A DNA stretch of 64,000 bases from Streptomyces venezuelae (lineage in GTDB: Bacteria; Actinomycetota; Actinomycetes; Streptomycetales; Streptomycetaceae): the NCBI RefSeq assembly GCF_008642295.1, contig NZ_CP029190.1, positions 5,315,501-5,379,500 of the forward strand. The letters are read 5' to 3'. The translations under genes and the position numbers were made by a program. Of this stretch, positions 57,664-64,000 are shown piece by piece. Each line of letters starts with the position of its first letter. Within the stretch, counting starts at the first letter, position 1. Under the pieces are notes generated by a model, which was given only the letters and a program-made list of their open reading frames with translations, was not told the DNA's origin and did no database searches.

Positions 57664-59047
57664 CGGCGCCGCCCACCAGCGTCAGGGCCGTCACCGCGCC
57701 CTCGTCGGTCCGGTCCGGGCGGACCACCAGCCGGTACCCGCCCGGATCCGGCGCCGGGTACGTCGCCGTGTACCGGCCGCCGCCGAGGTTGCGCAGGGAG
57801 CGCAGGACGGGCCGCCCGCCCGCGGCCGGATGCAGTTCCGCTGTGAGGGCGAGCTCGTCGTGACGGTCGGCCGTCACCGGGACGGTCACCGTGACCTGGT
57901 ACGGATCGCCCGGCTCCAGCAGGCCGGGGGCATGGACGCCCAGCGGCGGGCCGGCGCCGTCCCGGCCCCGGTGGAACGGCGGCTCCTGGCCCAGCAGCCG
58001 GATCAGGGTGTCCCGTACGCCCGGGTTGTTCTGCAGCGAGCCGTGCTGTTCGCAGGCGGTGTGGGACTCGGCCACCGGGTGCCCGGTGCCGGCCGCATTG
58101 GCCGGGCGGGCGGCGAGCCGGGGCACCGTGCCGTCGCCGCCCTCGTCCGCGCCCCCGATGGTGCCCAGCGGGACCAGCCGGTCCTCGGTGTAGCGGGCGG
58201 TGGTGGCGGTCGGCTGGTGGACTCCGACGACGGCGTGCAGCTCGGTCGGGTCCGCCCGGTCCGCGGCGGTGCGCAGCGCGGCATGGAACCGGGCCGCATC
58301 CGCCAGCAGTTCCGGATCGATCCCCGGCAGCCCCGGCAGGTCACGGGCGTACTCCAGGGAGCCGTCCGGGCCCGCCACACAGGCGTAGTCGGGGGCCAGC
58401 TGGTGGAGCGAGGGGAGGCTCCGGGCGAATGCGGTGAGGTCCACGCCGAGCGGGCCCCAGCCCTTGCGCAGCCCGTTGACCAGGTGGCCGAGCGCGTCCA
58501 GGGAGCCGCGGTGCGGGGTGCCCAGGGTGATCACGCGCCGGGTGACCGCGTGGCCGCCGAGGCATTCGACGTAGTGGCGGGCGACCAGCCCGCCCATGGA
58601 GTGGCAGATGAACACCACGCGGGCATCGGCGGCCTGCCCGGGGCGGGCGGCACTCCGGCGCTCCAGCGCCTCCTCGACCCGCCGCCGCAGCAGCCGGGCG
58701 TTGTAGCGGCAGGACAGCCGCCAGTCGTACGGGAAGTCCAGCAGGCCCTCGCCCGGGGTCAGCCCGAAGGTCGCCGACAGCCAGGACATCAGGCCGGTGT
58801 AGCCGTCGACGGGCTGCCACAGGCCGGGGACCACGTGCAGGTCCGGCATCAGCCCGATGGGCCGGACCCCGTCCCCGGGATGGTCGTCCCCGGTGCCGGC
58901 CGGCAGCCGGAGGTCCTTGAGCGAGCCGCCCAGGGTGCGGACGGCCCGTGTCAGAGCGCCGCCCGAGAGGTCCCACACCGGCCGCCCCTCGGCGTCCGCG
59001 AGCCGGCTGCCCATGATGCCGGGCACGACGACGACCAGGTCCTCCAC
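57656..59047 (-). CDS. LCAT-like alpha/beta-hydrolase (lipase) coupled to the caspase-STAND gene
   Basis: This 463-residue protein has the alpha/beta-hydrolase core typical of lecithin:cholesterol acyltransferase-like lipases: [40 protein letters not shown], the nucleophile S150 in VFICHSMGGLVARHYV, VITLGTPHRGSLDALG, the acidic residue D305 in GGDGTVPRLA and the His H335 in EQHGSLQNNPGV. No signal peptide is present. The last 110 residues form a beta-sandwich-like domain (YQVTVTVPVTADRHDELALTAE; YTATYPAPDPGGYRLVVRPD). Its stop overlaps the start of the caspase-STAND gene, so the pair forms a translationally coupled operon. A lipase acting on membrane lipids downstream of the STAND protein is a reasonable guess. 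Confidence 0.87.
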   Translation of the reverse strand: MEDLVVVVPGIMGSRLADAEGRPVWDLSGGALTRAVRTLGGSLKDLRLPAGTGDDHPGDGVRPIGLMPDLHVVPGLWQPVDGYTGLMSWLSATFGLTPGEGLLDFPYDWRLSCRYNARLLRRRVEEALERRSAARPGQAADARVVFICHSMGGLVARHYVECLGGHAVTRRVITLGTPHRGSLDALGHLVNGLRKGWGPLGVDLTAFARSLPSLHQLAPDYACVAGPDGSLEYARDLPGLPGIDPELLADAARFHAALRTAADRADPTELHAVVGVHQPTATTARYTEDRLVPLGTIGGADEGGDGTVPRLAARPANAAGTGHPVAESHTACEQHGSLQNNPGVRDTLIRLLGQEPPFHRGRDGAGPPLGVHAPGLLEPGDPYQVTVTVPVTADRHDELALTAELHPAAGGRPVLRSLRNLGGGRYTATYPAPDPGGYRLVVRPDRTDEGAVTALTLVGGAGE

Positions 59048-59114
59048 AACGCCCCCCAGTGCTCTGTCCGTTGTGCGGAAGTGTGCGGAGCACCACAGTA
59101 GGGCGGGTACGACG

Positions 59115-59155
59115 ACGGCGCCCCCGTCCGGAGGAAATCCGGGCGGGGGCGCCGT
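59115..59155 (-). terminator. Terminator hairpin after the E2 gene
   Basis: ACGGCGCCCCCGTCCGGA (59115-59132) and TCCGGGCGGGGGCGCCGT (59138-59155) form an 18-bp stem with one wobble pair and a 5-nt loop. It lies 22 bp past the minus-strand E2 stop and 67 bp upstream of the lipase start, so it separates the accessory operon from the housekeeping one. Confidence 0.75.
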
Positions 59156-59177
59156 ACGGGCCCTGGGGCGGGGTGCC

Positions 59178-60953
59178 TTACAGGCCGAGCTCGACCTCGA
59201 ACTCGCCGGCTTCCAGGATCGCCTTGACGGCGGTCAGGTAGCGGGCGGCGTCCGCGCCGTCCACCAGACGGTGGTCGTAGGACAGCGTCAGGTACGTCAT
59301 GTCGCGGATACCGATGTTGGTGCCCTCGGCGGTCTCGATGACCACCGGACGCTTGACGGTGGCGCCGATGCCCAGGATGGCGACCTGGTTCGGCGGCACG
59401 ATGACGGTGTCGAACAGCGCACCGCGCGAGCCGGTGTTGCTGATGGTGAAGGTCGCGCCGGACAGCTCGTCCGGAGTGATCTTGTTGCCGCGGACCTTGG
59501 CGGCCAGGTCGGCCGTGGCCTTGGAGATGCCCGCCAGGTTGAGGTCACCGGCACCCTTGATGACCGGGGTCATCAGGCCCTTCTCGGAGTCCACGGCGAT
59601 GCCGATGTTCTCCGAGTCGAAGTAGGTGATGGTGCCCTCGTCGTCGTTGATCCGGGCGTTGACGACCGCGTGGGCCTTCAGCGCCTGGGCCGCGGCCTTG
59701 ACGAAGAACGGCATCGGCGAGAGCTTGACGCCCTCGCGGGCCAGGAAGGAGGCCTTGGCCTGCTCGCGCAGCTTCATGATCTTGGTGATGTCCACCTCGA
59801 CCACGGAGGACAGCTGCGCCTGCGAGTGCAGGGCCTTCATCATGTTGTCGCCGATGACCTTGCGCATGCGGGTCATCTTGACCGTCTGACCGCGGAGCTC
59901 CGAGACCGCGGCGGCCGGAGCCTTCGCGGCGGACGGAGCGGCAGCCGCGGCCGGAGCCGGGGCGGCAGCGGCGGCCTTGGCGGCCTCGGCGGCGGCCAGC
60001 ACGTCCTGCTTGCGGATACGGCCACCGACGCCGGTGCCCGTGACGGTGCTCAGGTTGACGCCGGACTCCGAGGCGAGCTTGCGCACCAGCGGGGTCACGT
60101 ACGCGCCCTCGTCGCCCGCGACGGCCGGGGTGACCGGAGCCGGGGCGGCGACCGGAGCGGCAGCCGGGGCCGGGGCGACCGGAGCCGGAGCGGCCACCGG
60201 GGCGGCGGCCTGGACCGGAGCCGGAGCCGGAGCGGCCGGAGCCACCGGAGCGGGCGCGGCCGGCGCGGCCACGGGGGCCGGAGCCGGAGCGGCGGCCGGA
60301 GCCGGCGCGGCCGGGGCGGCAGGCGCGGCGGGGGCCGCACCGGCAACACCGATCACGGCGAGACGGGCGCCGACCTCGGCGGTCTCGTCCTCGCCCACCA
60401 GGATCTCCAGCAGGGTGCCGGCGACCGGCGCGGGGATCTCGGTGTCGACCTTGTCGGTGGAGACCTCGAGCAGCGGCTCGTCGGCCTCGACCGTCTCGCC
60501 CACCGACTTCAGCCAGCGGGTGACGGTGCCCTCGGTGACGGACTCGCCCAGGGCGGGGAGCACGACATCGGTGCCGGCGGCGGCCGGAGCCGGCGCAGCG
60601 GCGGGGGCCACAGCGGCCGGAGCCTCGGCGACCGGGGCCGGAGCCGCCGGGGCCGCGGGGACCTCGGCGACGACCGTCTCGACGGCCGGAGCCGCGGCCG
60701 GGACCGGGGCGCCGGAGCCGTCGTCGATGACGGCCAGCTCGGCGCCGACCTCGACGGTCTCGTCCTCGGCGACCTTGATGGAGGCCAGAATGCCGGACAC
60801 GGGCGAGGGGATCTCGGTGTCGACCTTGTCGGTCGACACCTCGAGCAGCGGCTCGTCGGCCTCGACGCGCTCGCCCTCGGCCTTCAGCCAGCGGGTGACA
60901 GTGCCCTCGGTGACGCTCTCACCGAGCGCCGGAAGGGTTACGGAAACCGCCAT
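59178..60953 (-). CDS. sucB: Dihydrolipoamide acyltransferase (E2), two lipoyl domains
   Basis: E2 transfers acyl groups from E1 to CoA. The 591-residue protein has two lipoyl domains with lipoyl lysines K43 and K168 (both in [10 protein letters not shown]), long Ala/Pro linkers, a peripheral-subunit-binding domain ([36 protein letters not shown]) and the catalytic domain ending [16 protein letters not shown], with active-site H561 and D565. In Streptomyces this gene is annotated sucB (2-oxoglutarate dehydrogenase E2), but it lies next to aceE and lpdA, so service to the pyruvate complex is equally likely. ATG at 60953 with AAGGAG upstream. It is 53 bp downstream of lpdA. Confidence 0.93.
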   Translation of the reverse strand: MAVSVTLPALGESVTEGTVTRWLKAEGERVEADEPLLEVSTDKVDTEIPSPVSGILASIKVAEDETVEVGAELAVIDDGSGAPVPAAAPAVETVVAEVPAAPAAPAPVAEAPAAVAPAAAPAPAAAGTDVVLPALGESVTEGTVTRWLKSVGETVEADEPLLEVSTDKVDTEIPAPVAGTLLEILVGEDETAEVGARLAVIGVAGAAPAAPAAPAAPAPAAAPAPAPVAAPAAPAPVAPAAPAPAPVQAAAPVAAPAPVAPAPAAAPVAAPAPVTPAVAGDEGAYVTPLVRKLASESGVNLSTVTGTGVGGRIRKQDVLAAAEAAKAAAAAPAPAAAAAPSAAKAPAAAVSELRGQTVKMTRMRKVIGDNMMKALHSQAQLSSVVEVDITKIMKLREQAKASFLAREGVKLSPMPFFVKAAAQALKAHAVVNARINDDEGTITYFDSENIGIAVDSEKGLMTPVIKGAGDLNLAGISKATADLAAKVRGNKITPDELSGATFTISNTGSRGALFDTVIVPPNQVAILGIGATVKRPVVIETAEGTNIGIRDMTYLTLSYDHRLVDGADAARYLTAVKAILEAGEFEVELGL

Positions 60954-61006
60954 GGTTTCAGTTGCTCCTTACGAAAGTGCGGAAGTGGTCGTCGCGCCCG
61001 TGACTG

Positions 61007-62395
61007 CTAGTCGTGGGAGTGCAGCGGCTTGCCGGCCAGGGCCAGGTGGGCCTCGCCGAGCGCCTCGTTCTGGGTCGGGTGCGCGTGGATGAGCTGCGCG
61101 ACCTCGGCCGGCAGGGCTTCCCAGTTGTAGATCAGCTGGGCCTCGCCGACCTGCTCGCCCATCCGGTCACCGACCATGTGGACGCCGACCACGGCACCGT
61201 CCTTGACCTGGACGAGCTTGATCTCGCCCGCGGTCTTCAGGATCTTGCTCTTGCCGTTGCCCGCCAGGTTGTACTTGAGGGCGACGACCTTGTCCGCGCC
61301 GTAGATCTCCTTGGCCTTGGCCTCGGTGATACCGACGGAAGCGACCTCGGGGTGGCAGTACGTCACGCGCGGCACACCGTCGTAGTCGATCGGCACGGGC
61401 TTGAGGCCGGCCAGGCGCTCCGCGACGAGGATGCCCTCGGCGAAGCCGACGTGCGCCAGCTGGAGGGTGGGGACGAGGTCGCCGACGGCCGAGATGGTCG
61501 GCACGTTGGTCTGCATGTACTCGTCGACCAGGACGTAGCCGCGGTCCATCGCGACGCCCTGCTCCTCGTAGCCCAGGCCCTGGGAGACGGGGCCGCGGCC
61601 GACGGCGACCAGCAGCACCTCGGCCTCGAAGGTCTTCCCGTCGGCCAGGGTCACGCGCACACCGTTCTCGGTGTACTCGGCCTTGTCGAAGAAGGTGCCC
61701 AGGTTGAACTTGATGCCGCGCTTGCGGAACGCGCGCTCCAGCAGCTTGGAGCTGTTCTCGTCCTCGACCGGGACGAGGTGCTTGAGGCCCTCGATCACGG
61801 TGACGTCGGAGCCGAAGGACTTCCACGCCGAGGCGAACTCGACGCCGATGACGCCGCCGCCCAGCACGATCGCGGACTGCGGGACGCGGTCCAGCACCAG
61901 CGCGTGGTCCGAGGAGATGATGCGGTTGCCGTCGATGGTCAGACCCGGCAGGGACTTCGGCACGGAACCGGTCGCCAGCAGGACGTGCCGGCCCTGGATG
62001 CGCTGTCCGTTGACGTCGACGGACGTCGGGGAGGAGAGGCGGCCCTCACCCTCGATGTAGGTCACCTTGCGGGAGGCGACCAGGCCCTGCAGACCCTTGT
62101 ACAGGCCCGAGATGACCTCGTCCTTGTACTTGTGCACGCCGGCGATGTCGATGCCCTCGAAAGCGGCCTTGACACCGAACTGGGCGGCTTCGCGAGCCTG
62201 GTCCGCGACCTCGCCCGCGTGCAGCAGAGCCTTAGTGGGAATGCAGCCGTTGTGCAGGCAGGTGCCACCGAGCTTGTTCTTCTCGATCAGGGCAACGTCC
62301 AGACCCAGCTGGGAAGCGCGCAGCGCCGCGGCGTAACCGCCACTGCCACCGCCGAGGATCACTAGGTCGAAAACGGTGCTGGCGTCGTTCGCCAC
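61007..62395 (-). CDS. lpdA: Dihydrolipoyl dehydrogenase (E3)
   Basis: E3 reoxidises dihydrolipoamide with NAD+ through FAD. The 462-residue protein starts FDLVILGGGSGGYAAALRASQLGLDVALIEKNKLGGTCLHNGCIPTKALL with the FAD motif and redox-active C46/C51, then the NAD-binding VLGGGVIGVEFASAWKSFG, the FAD-binding ISAVGDLV, and the C-terminal HAHPTQNEALGEA with the catalytic His. GTG at 62395 is chosen because GGAGG lies 7 nt upstream; an upstream ATG frame extends over the ribosome site. It leads an operon with the E2 gene. The locus symbol pdhL is used for the counterpart in S. coelicolor (from memory). Confidence 0.96.
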   Translation of the reverse strand: MANDASTVFDLVILGGGSGGYAAALRASQLGLDVALIEKNKLGGTCLHNGCIPTKALLHAGEVADQAREAAQFGVKAAFEGIDIAGVHKYKDEVISGLYKGLQGLVASRKVTYIEGEGRLSSPTSVDVNGQRIQGRHVLLATGSVPKSLPGLTIDGNRIISSDHALVLDRVPQSAIVLGGGVIGVEFASAWKSFGSDVTVIEGLKHLVPVEDENSSKLLERAFRKRGIKFNLGTFFDKAEYTENGVRVTLADGKTFEAEVLLVAVGRGPVSQGLGYEEQGVAMDRGYVLVDEYMQTNVPTISAVGDLVPTLQLAHVGFAEGILVAERLAGLKPVPIDYDGVPRVTYCHPEVASVGITEAKAKEIYGADKVVALKYNLAGNGKSKILKTAGEIKLVQVKDGAVVGVHMVGDRMGEQVGEAQLIYNWEALPAEVAQLIHAHPTQNEALGEAHLALAGKPLHSHD

Positions 62396-62535
62396 GTCAC
62401 GTCCTCCATGCATGTGCGCCGGGCACCGGTCGTTGGGGACCGGGCGGCGGCTGGTAATCGGCCGCTTGTCTTTCGGCCCTGTGGTGGGGGCCCTGTCCTG
62501 CCGAGGACCCATCTTCGCATGACCGAACAAACAGC

Positions 62536-62565
62536 GCGGCCCCGGGCTTCCCGGCCCGGGGCCGC
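62536..62565 (-). terminator. Hairpin terminator after the aminopeptidase gene
   Basis: GCGGCCCCGGGC (62536-62547) and GCCCGGGGCCGC (62554-62565) form a 12-bp perfect stem with a 6-nt loop. It is 14 bp past the stop of the minus-strand aminopeptidase gene and ahead of the lpdA promoter region. Confidence 0.7.
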
Positions 62566-62578
62566 GGTGACCGGGTGA

Positions 62579-64000
62579 CTACCCCAGGTCGCCGGTGGCC
62601 GTGCGCTCGGCCAGCCGGACCAGGGTGCGGACGGCGGAGCCGGTGCCGCCCTTGGGGGTGTAGCCGTACGGGGCGCCCTCGTGGAAGGCCGGGCCGGCGA
62701 TGTCCAGGTGGGCCCAGGTGATGCCCTCGCCGACGAACTCCTGCAGGAACAGGCCGGCCACCAGGCCGCCGCCCATGCGGACACCCATGTTGGCGATGTC
62801 GGCGGTGGGGGAGTCCATGGTCTTGCGCAGGTCCGCCGGGAGCGGCATCGGCCAGGAGGCCTCGCCGACCTCCTCCGCGATCTCGTGGATGGAGGTGCGG
62901 AAGGCGTCGTCGTTGGCCATGATGCCGAAGGTGCGGTCGCCCAGGGCCAGCACCATCGCGCCGGTCAGGGTCGCGACGTCGATGATCGCGTCCGGGTTCT
63001 CCTCGGAGGCGCGGGTCAGCGCGTCGCCCAGCACCAGGCGGCCCTCGGCGTCGGTGTTCAGCACCTCGACGGTCTTGCCGCTGTACATGCGGAGCACGTC
63101 GCCGGGGCGGGTGGCGGAGCCGGAGGGCATGTTCTCGGCGAGCGCCAGCCAGCCGGTGACGTTGACCTGGAGGCCCAGCTTCGCGACGGCCACGACGGCG
63201 GCGAACACGGCGGCGGCGCCGGACATGTCGCACTTCATCGTCTCGTTGTGGCCGGCCGGCTTGAGGGAGATGCCGCCCGAGTCGTAGGTGATGCCCTTGC
63301 CGACGAAGGCGAGGGTCTTCTCCGCCTTGGGGTGGGTGTAGGCGATCCTGACCAGCCGCGGCGGGTTCTCGGAGCCCTTGCCGACGCCCATGATGCCGCC
63401 GTAGCCGCCCTTGACCAGCGCCTTCTCGTCCAGCACCTGGACCTTGACACCCAGCTCCTTGGCCGTGGTCTGGGCCACGGCGGCGAAGGCCTCGGGGGTG
63501 AGGTCGTTCGGCGGGGTGTTGATCAGGTCTCGAGCGATGTTCACCTCGCTCGCGACGATCTTCGCGCGCTCGACGGCGGCCTTGTGGTCCTTGTCCCGCG
63601 GCTTGGCGCCCAGCAGGGTCACCTCGGCGAGCGGGCCCTTCGGGCCGTCGCCCTTGCCGTTCTTCTTCGTGCCGCCCTGGTAGGCGGTGAAGGCGTACGC
63701 GCCGAGCAGCGCGCCCTCGGCGACCGCGGTCACGGCCGAGGCGTCCTCCAGCGGCAGCGCGAAGGCGGCCTTCTTGGCACCGGCCAGCGCACGGGAGGCG
63801 GCACCGGCGGCACGGCGCAGCGCCTCCTCGTCGTAGGACTCGTCCTTCTCCGGAACCGGGCCGAGCCCGACCGCCAGCACGACCGGGGCCTTCAGACCGT
63901 CCGGGGCCGGCAGCTTGGTGATCTCGCCTTCGGCGCCCGAGGCACCGAGGGCATCGAGCACGGTGGCGAGCTTTCCGTCGAACGTCTTGTCCACGGCCTC
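62579..64000 (-). CDS. pepA: Leucyl aminopeptidase (M17), 5' end outside the window
   Basis: The enzyme removes N-terminal amino acids, and in some bacteria also binds DNA. The visible 474 or so residues include GKGITYDSGGISLKP, the metal- and substrate-binding core MKCDMSGAAAVFAAV, the M17 signature NTDAEGRLVLGDAL, and IDVATLTGAMVLALG. The frame is still open at the right edge of the window, and family members have about 500 residues with an N-terminal domain, so the start lies beyond 64000; the internal ATG at 63994 is unlikely to be the true start. It is upstream of lpdA on the same strand, separated by a terminator. Confidence 0.93.
   Translation of the reverse strand, partial: EAVDKTFDGKLATVLDALGASGAEGEITKLPAPDGLKAPVVLAVGLGPVPEKDESYDEEALRRAAGAASRALAGAKKAAFALPLEDASAVTAVAEGALLGAYAFTAYQGGTKKNGKGDGPKGPLAEVTLLGAKPRDKDHKAAVERAKIVASEVNIARDLINTPPNDLTPEAFAAVAQTTAKELGVKVQVLDEKALVKGGYGGIMGVGKGSENPPRLVRIAYTHPKAEKTLAFVGKGITYDSGGISLKPAGHNETMKCDMSGAAAVFAAVVAVAKLGLQVNVTGWLALAENMPSGSATRPGDVLRMYSGKTVEVLNTDAEGRLVLGDALTRASEENPDAIIDVATLTGAMVLALGDRTFGIMANDDAFRTSIHEIAEEVGEASWPMPLPADLRKTMDSPTADIANMGVRMGGGLVAGLFLQEFVGEGITWAHLDIAGPAFHEGAPYGYTPKGGTGSAVRTLVRLAERTATGDLG

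Noticed and set aside
55504..57846. Plus-strand frame of about 780 codons opposite the caspase-STAND gene
   Set aside because: Arg/Pro-rich shadow sequence; the minus frame has the catalytic and NTP-binding motifs.
58857..61010. Antisense frame of about 717 codons opposite the E2 gene
   Set aside because: Its Gly/Arg/Ser repeats are the complement of the Ala/Pro linkers of E2. No start signals or domains.
1..64000. tRNA, rRNA, insertion sequence, integrase or attachment site
   Set aside because: I scanned intergenic gaps for cloverleaf-like sequence and all frames for transposase or integrase motifs and saw none; small RNAs cannot be excluded by reading.

Overview
The window is a stretch of a high-GC actinobacterial chromosome, almost certainly Streptomyces. 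The base composition is extremely GC-rich, GTG and TTG starts are common, leaderless promoters of the TANNNT type occur, and the genes are typical of the genus: two different glutamine synthetases with matching GlnR-type boxes, secreted GH13 enzymes next to CTTGC repeats, Scr1/DUF397 proteins and an NsdA-like TPR regulator. From memory, the gene order resembles the conserved core region of S. coelicolor running from the maltose/pullulanase locus through glnII, glnA, lipA/lipB, aceE, the E2 gene and lpdA to pepA. I could not run a comparison.

Layout. 1-2.8 kb: the end of a zinc-ribbon protein, a hypothetical, a VOC protein, a GNAT and a secreted ricin-type lectin. 3.1-10.3 kb: a starch-degradation operon with a secreted alpha-amylase (GH13 plus a starch-binding domain) and an 1801-residue secreted double-GH13 amylase/pullulanase. 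10.3-20.8 kb: a GNAT, a TetR regulator with a ferredoxin-reductase and ferritin-like hydrolase pair, a sigma-like membrane fusion protein, a VOC protein, a tyrosine phosphatase, a rhomboid-like protein, a His/Met-rich membrane protein with a PepSY partner, and a winged-helix regulator. 21-24 kb: glnII, an oxidoreductase and a proline-rich membrane protein. 24-30 kb: a patchier accessory zone with tandem repeats, DUF397/Scr1 remnants, a sulfatase, a DUF2252 protein and an ArsC-family protein. 30-36.4 kb: a SpoIIE-type phosphatase, a VIT-family transporter, a TIGR01777 epimerase, an FAD oxidoreductase, two blocks of GC-rich degenerate repeats and an NsdA-like regulator. 36.5-42.1 kb: housekeeping genes lipB, lipA, a small protein, DUF4191, RDD and glnA. 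42.1-48.7 kb: a Uma2 nuclease-fold protein, a 1294-residue Hsp90-like (GHKL) protein, TetR/SDR and DUF4240. 48.9-64 kb: the central-carbon cluster aceE, a GntR regulator, E2, lpdA and pepA, interrupted by a 6.5 kb two-gene insert (lipase plus caspase-STAND-TPR).

How it works together. The housekeeping genes cover nitrogen assimilation (glnA and glnII, likely both under GlnR), lipoate synthesis and transfer (lipB, lipA), and the lipoate-dependent 2-oxoacid dehydrogenase complexes (aceE, E2, lpdA) that use that lipoate. The 3.1-10.3 kb operon feeds starch sugars into this metabolism.

The most interesting material is two candidate immune or conflict systems. The first (52567-59047) is an LCAT-like lipase gene overlapping a caspase-STAND NTPase with thirteen 46-residue TPR-like repeats, including a recent 552-bp duplication; it sits between the pyruvate dehydrogenase regulator and the E2 gene. 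The second (42811-46695) is an Hsp90-like ATPase with a short N-terminal motif resembling prokaryotic amyloid/RHIM-type signalling motifs and winged-helix-like C-terminal repeats. No RNA genes, CRISPR arrays, insertion sequences or attachment sites were recognised.
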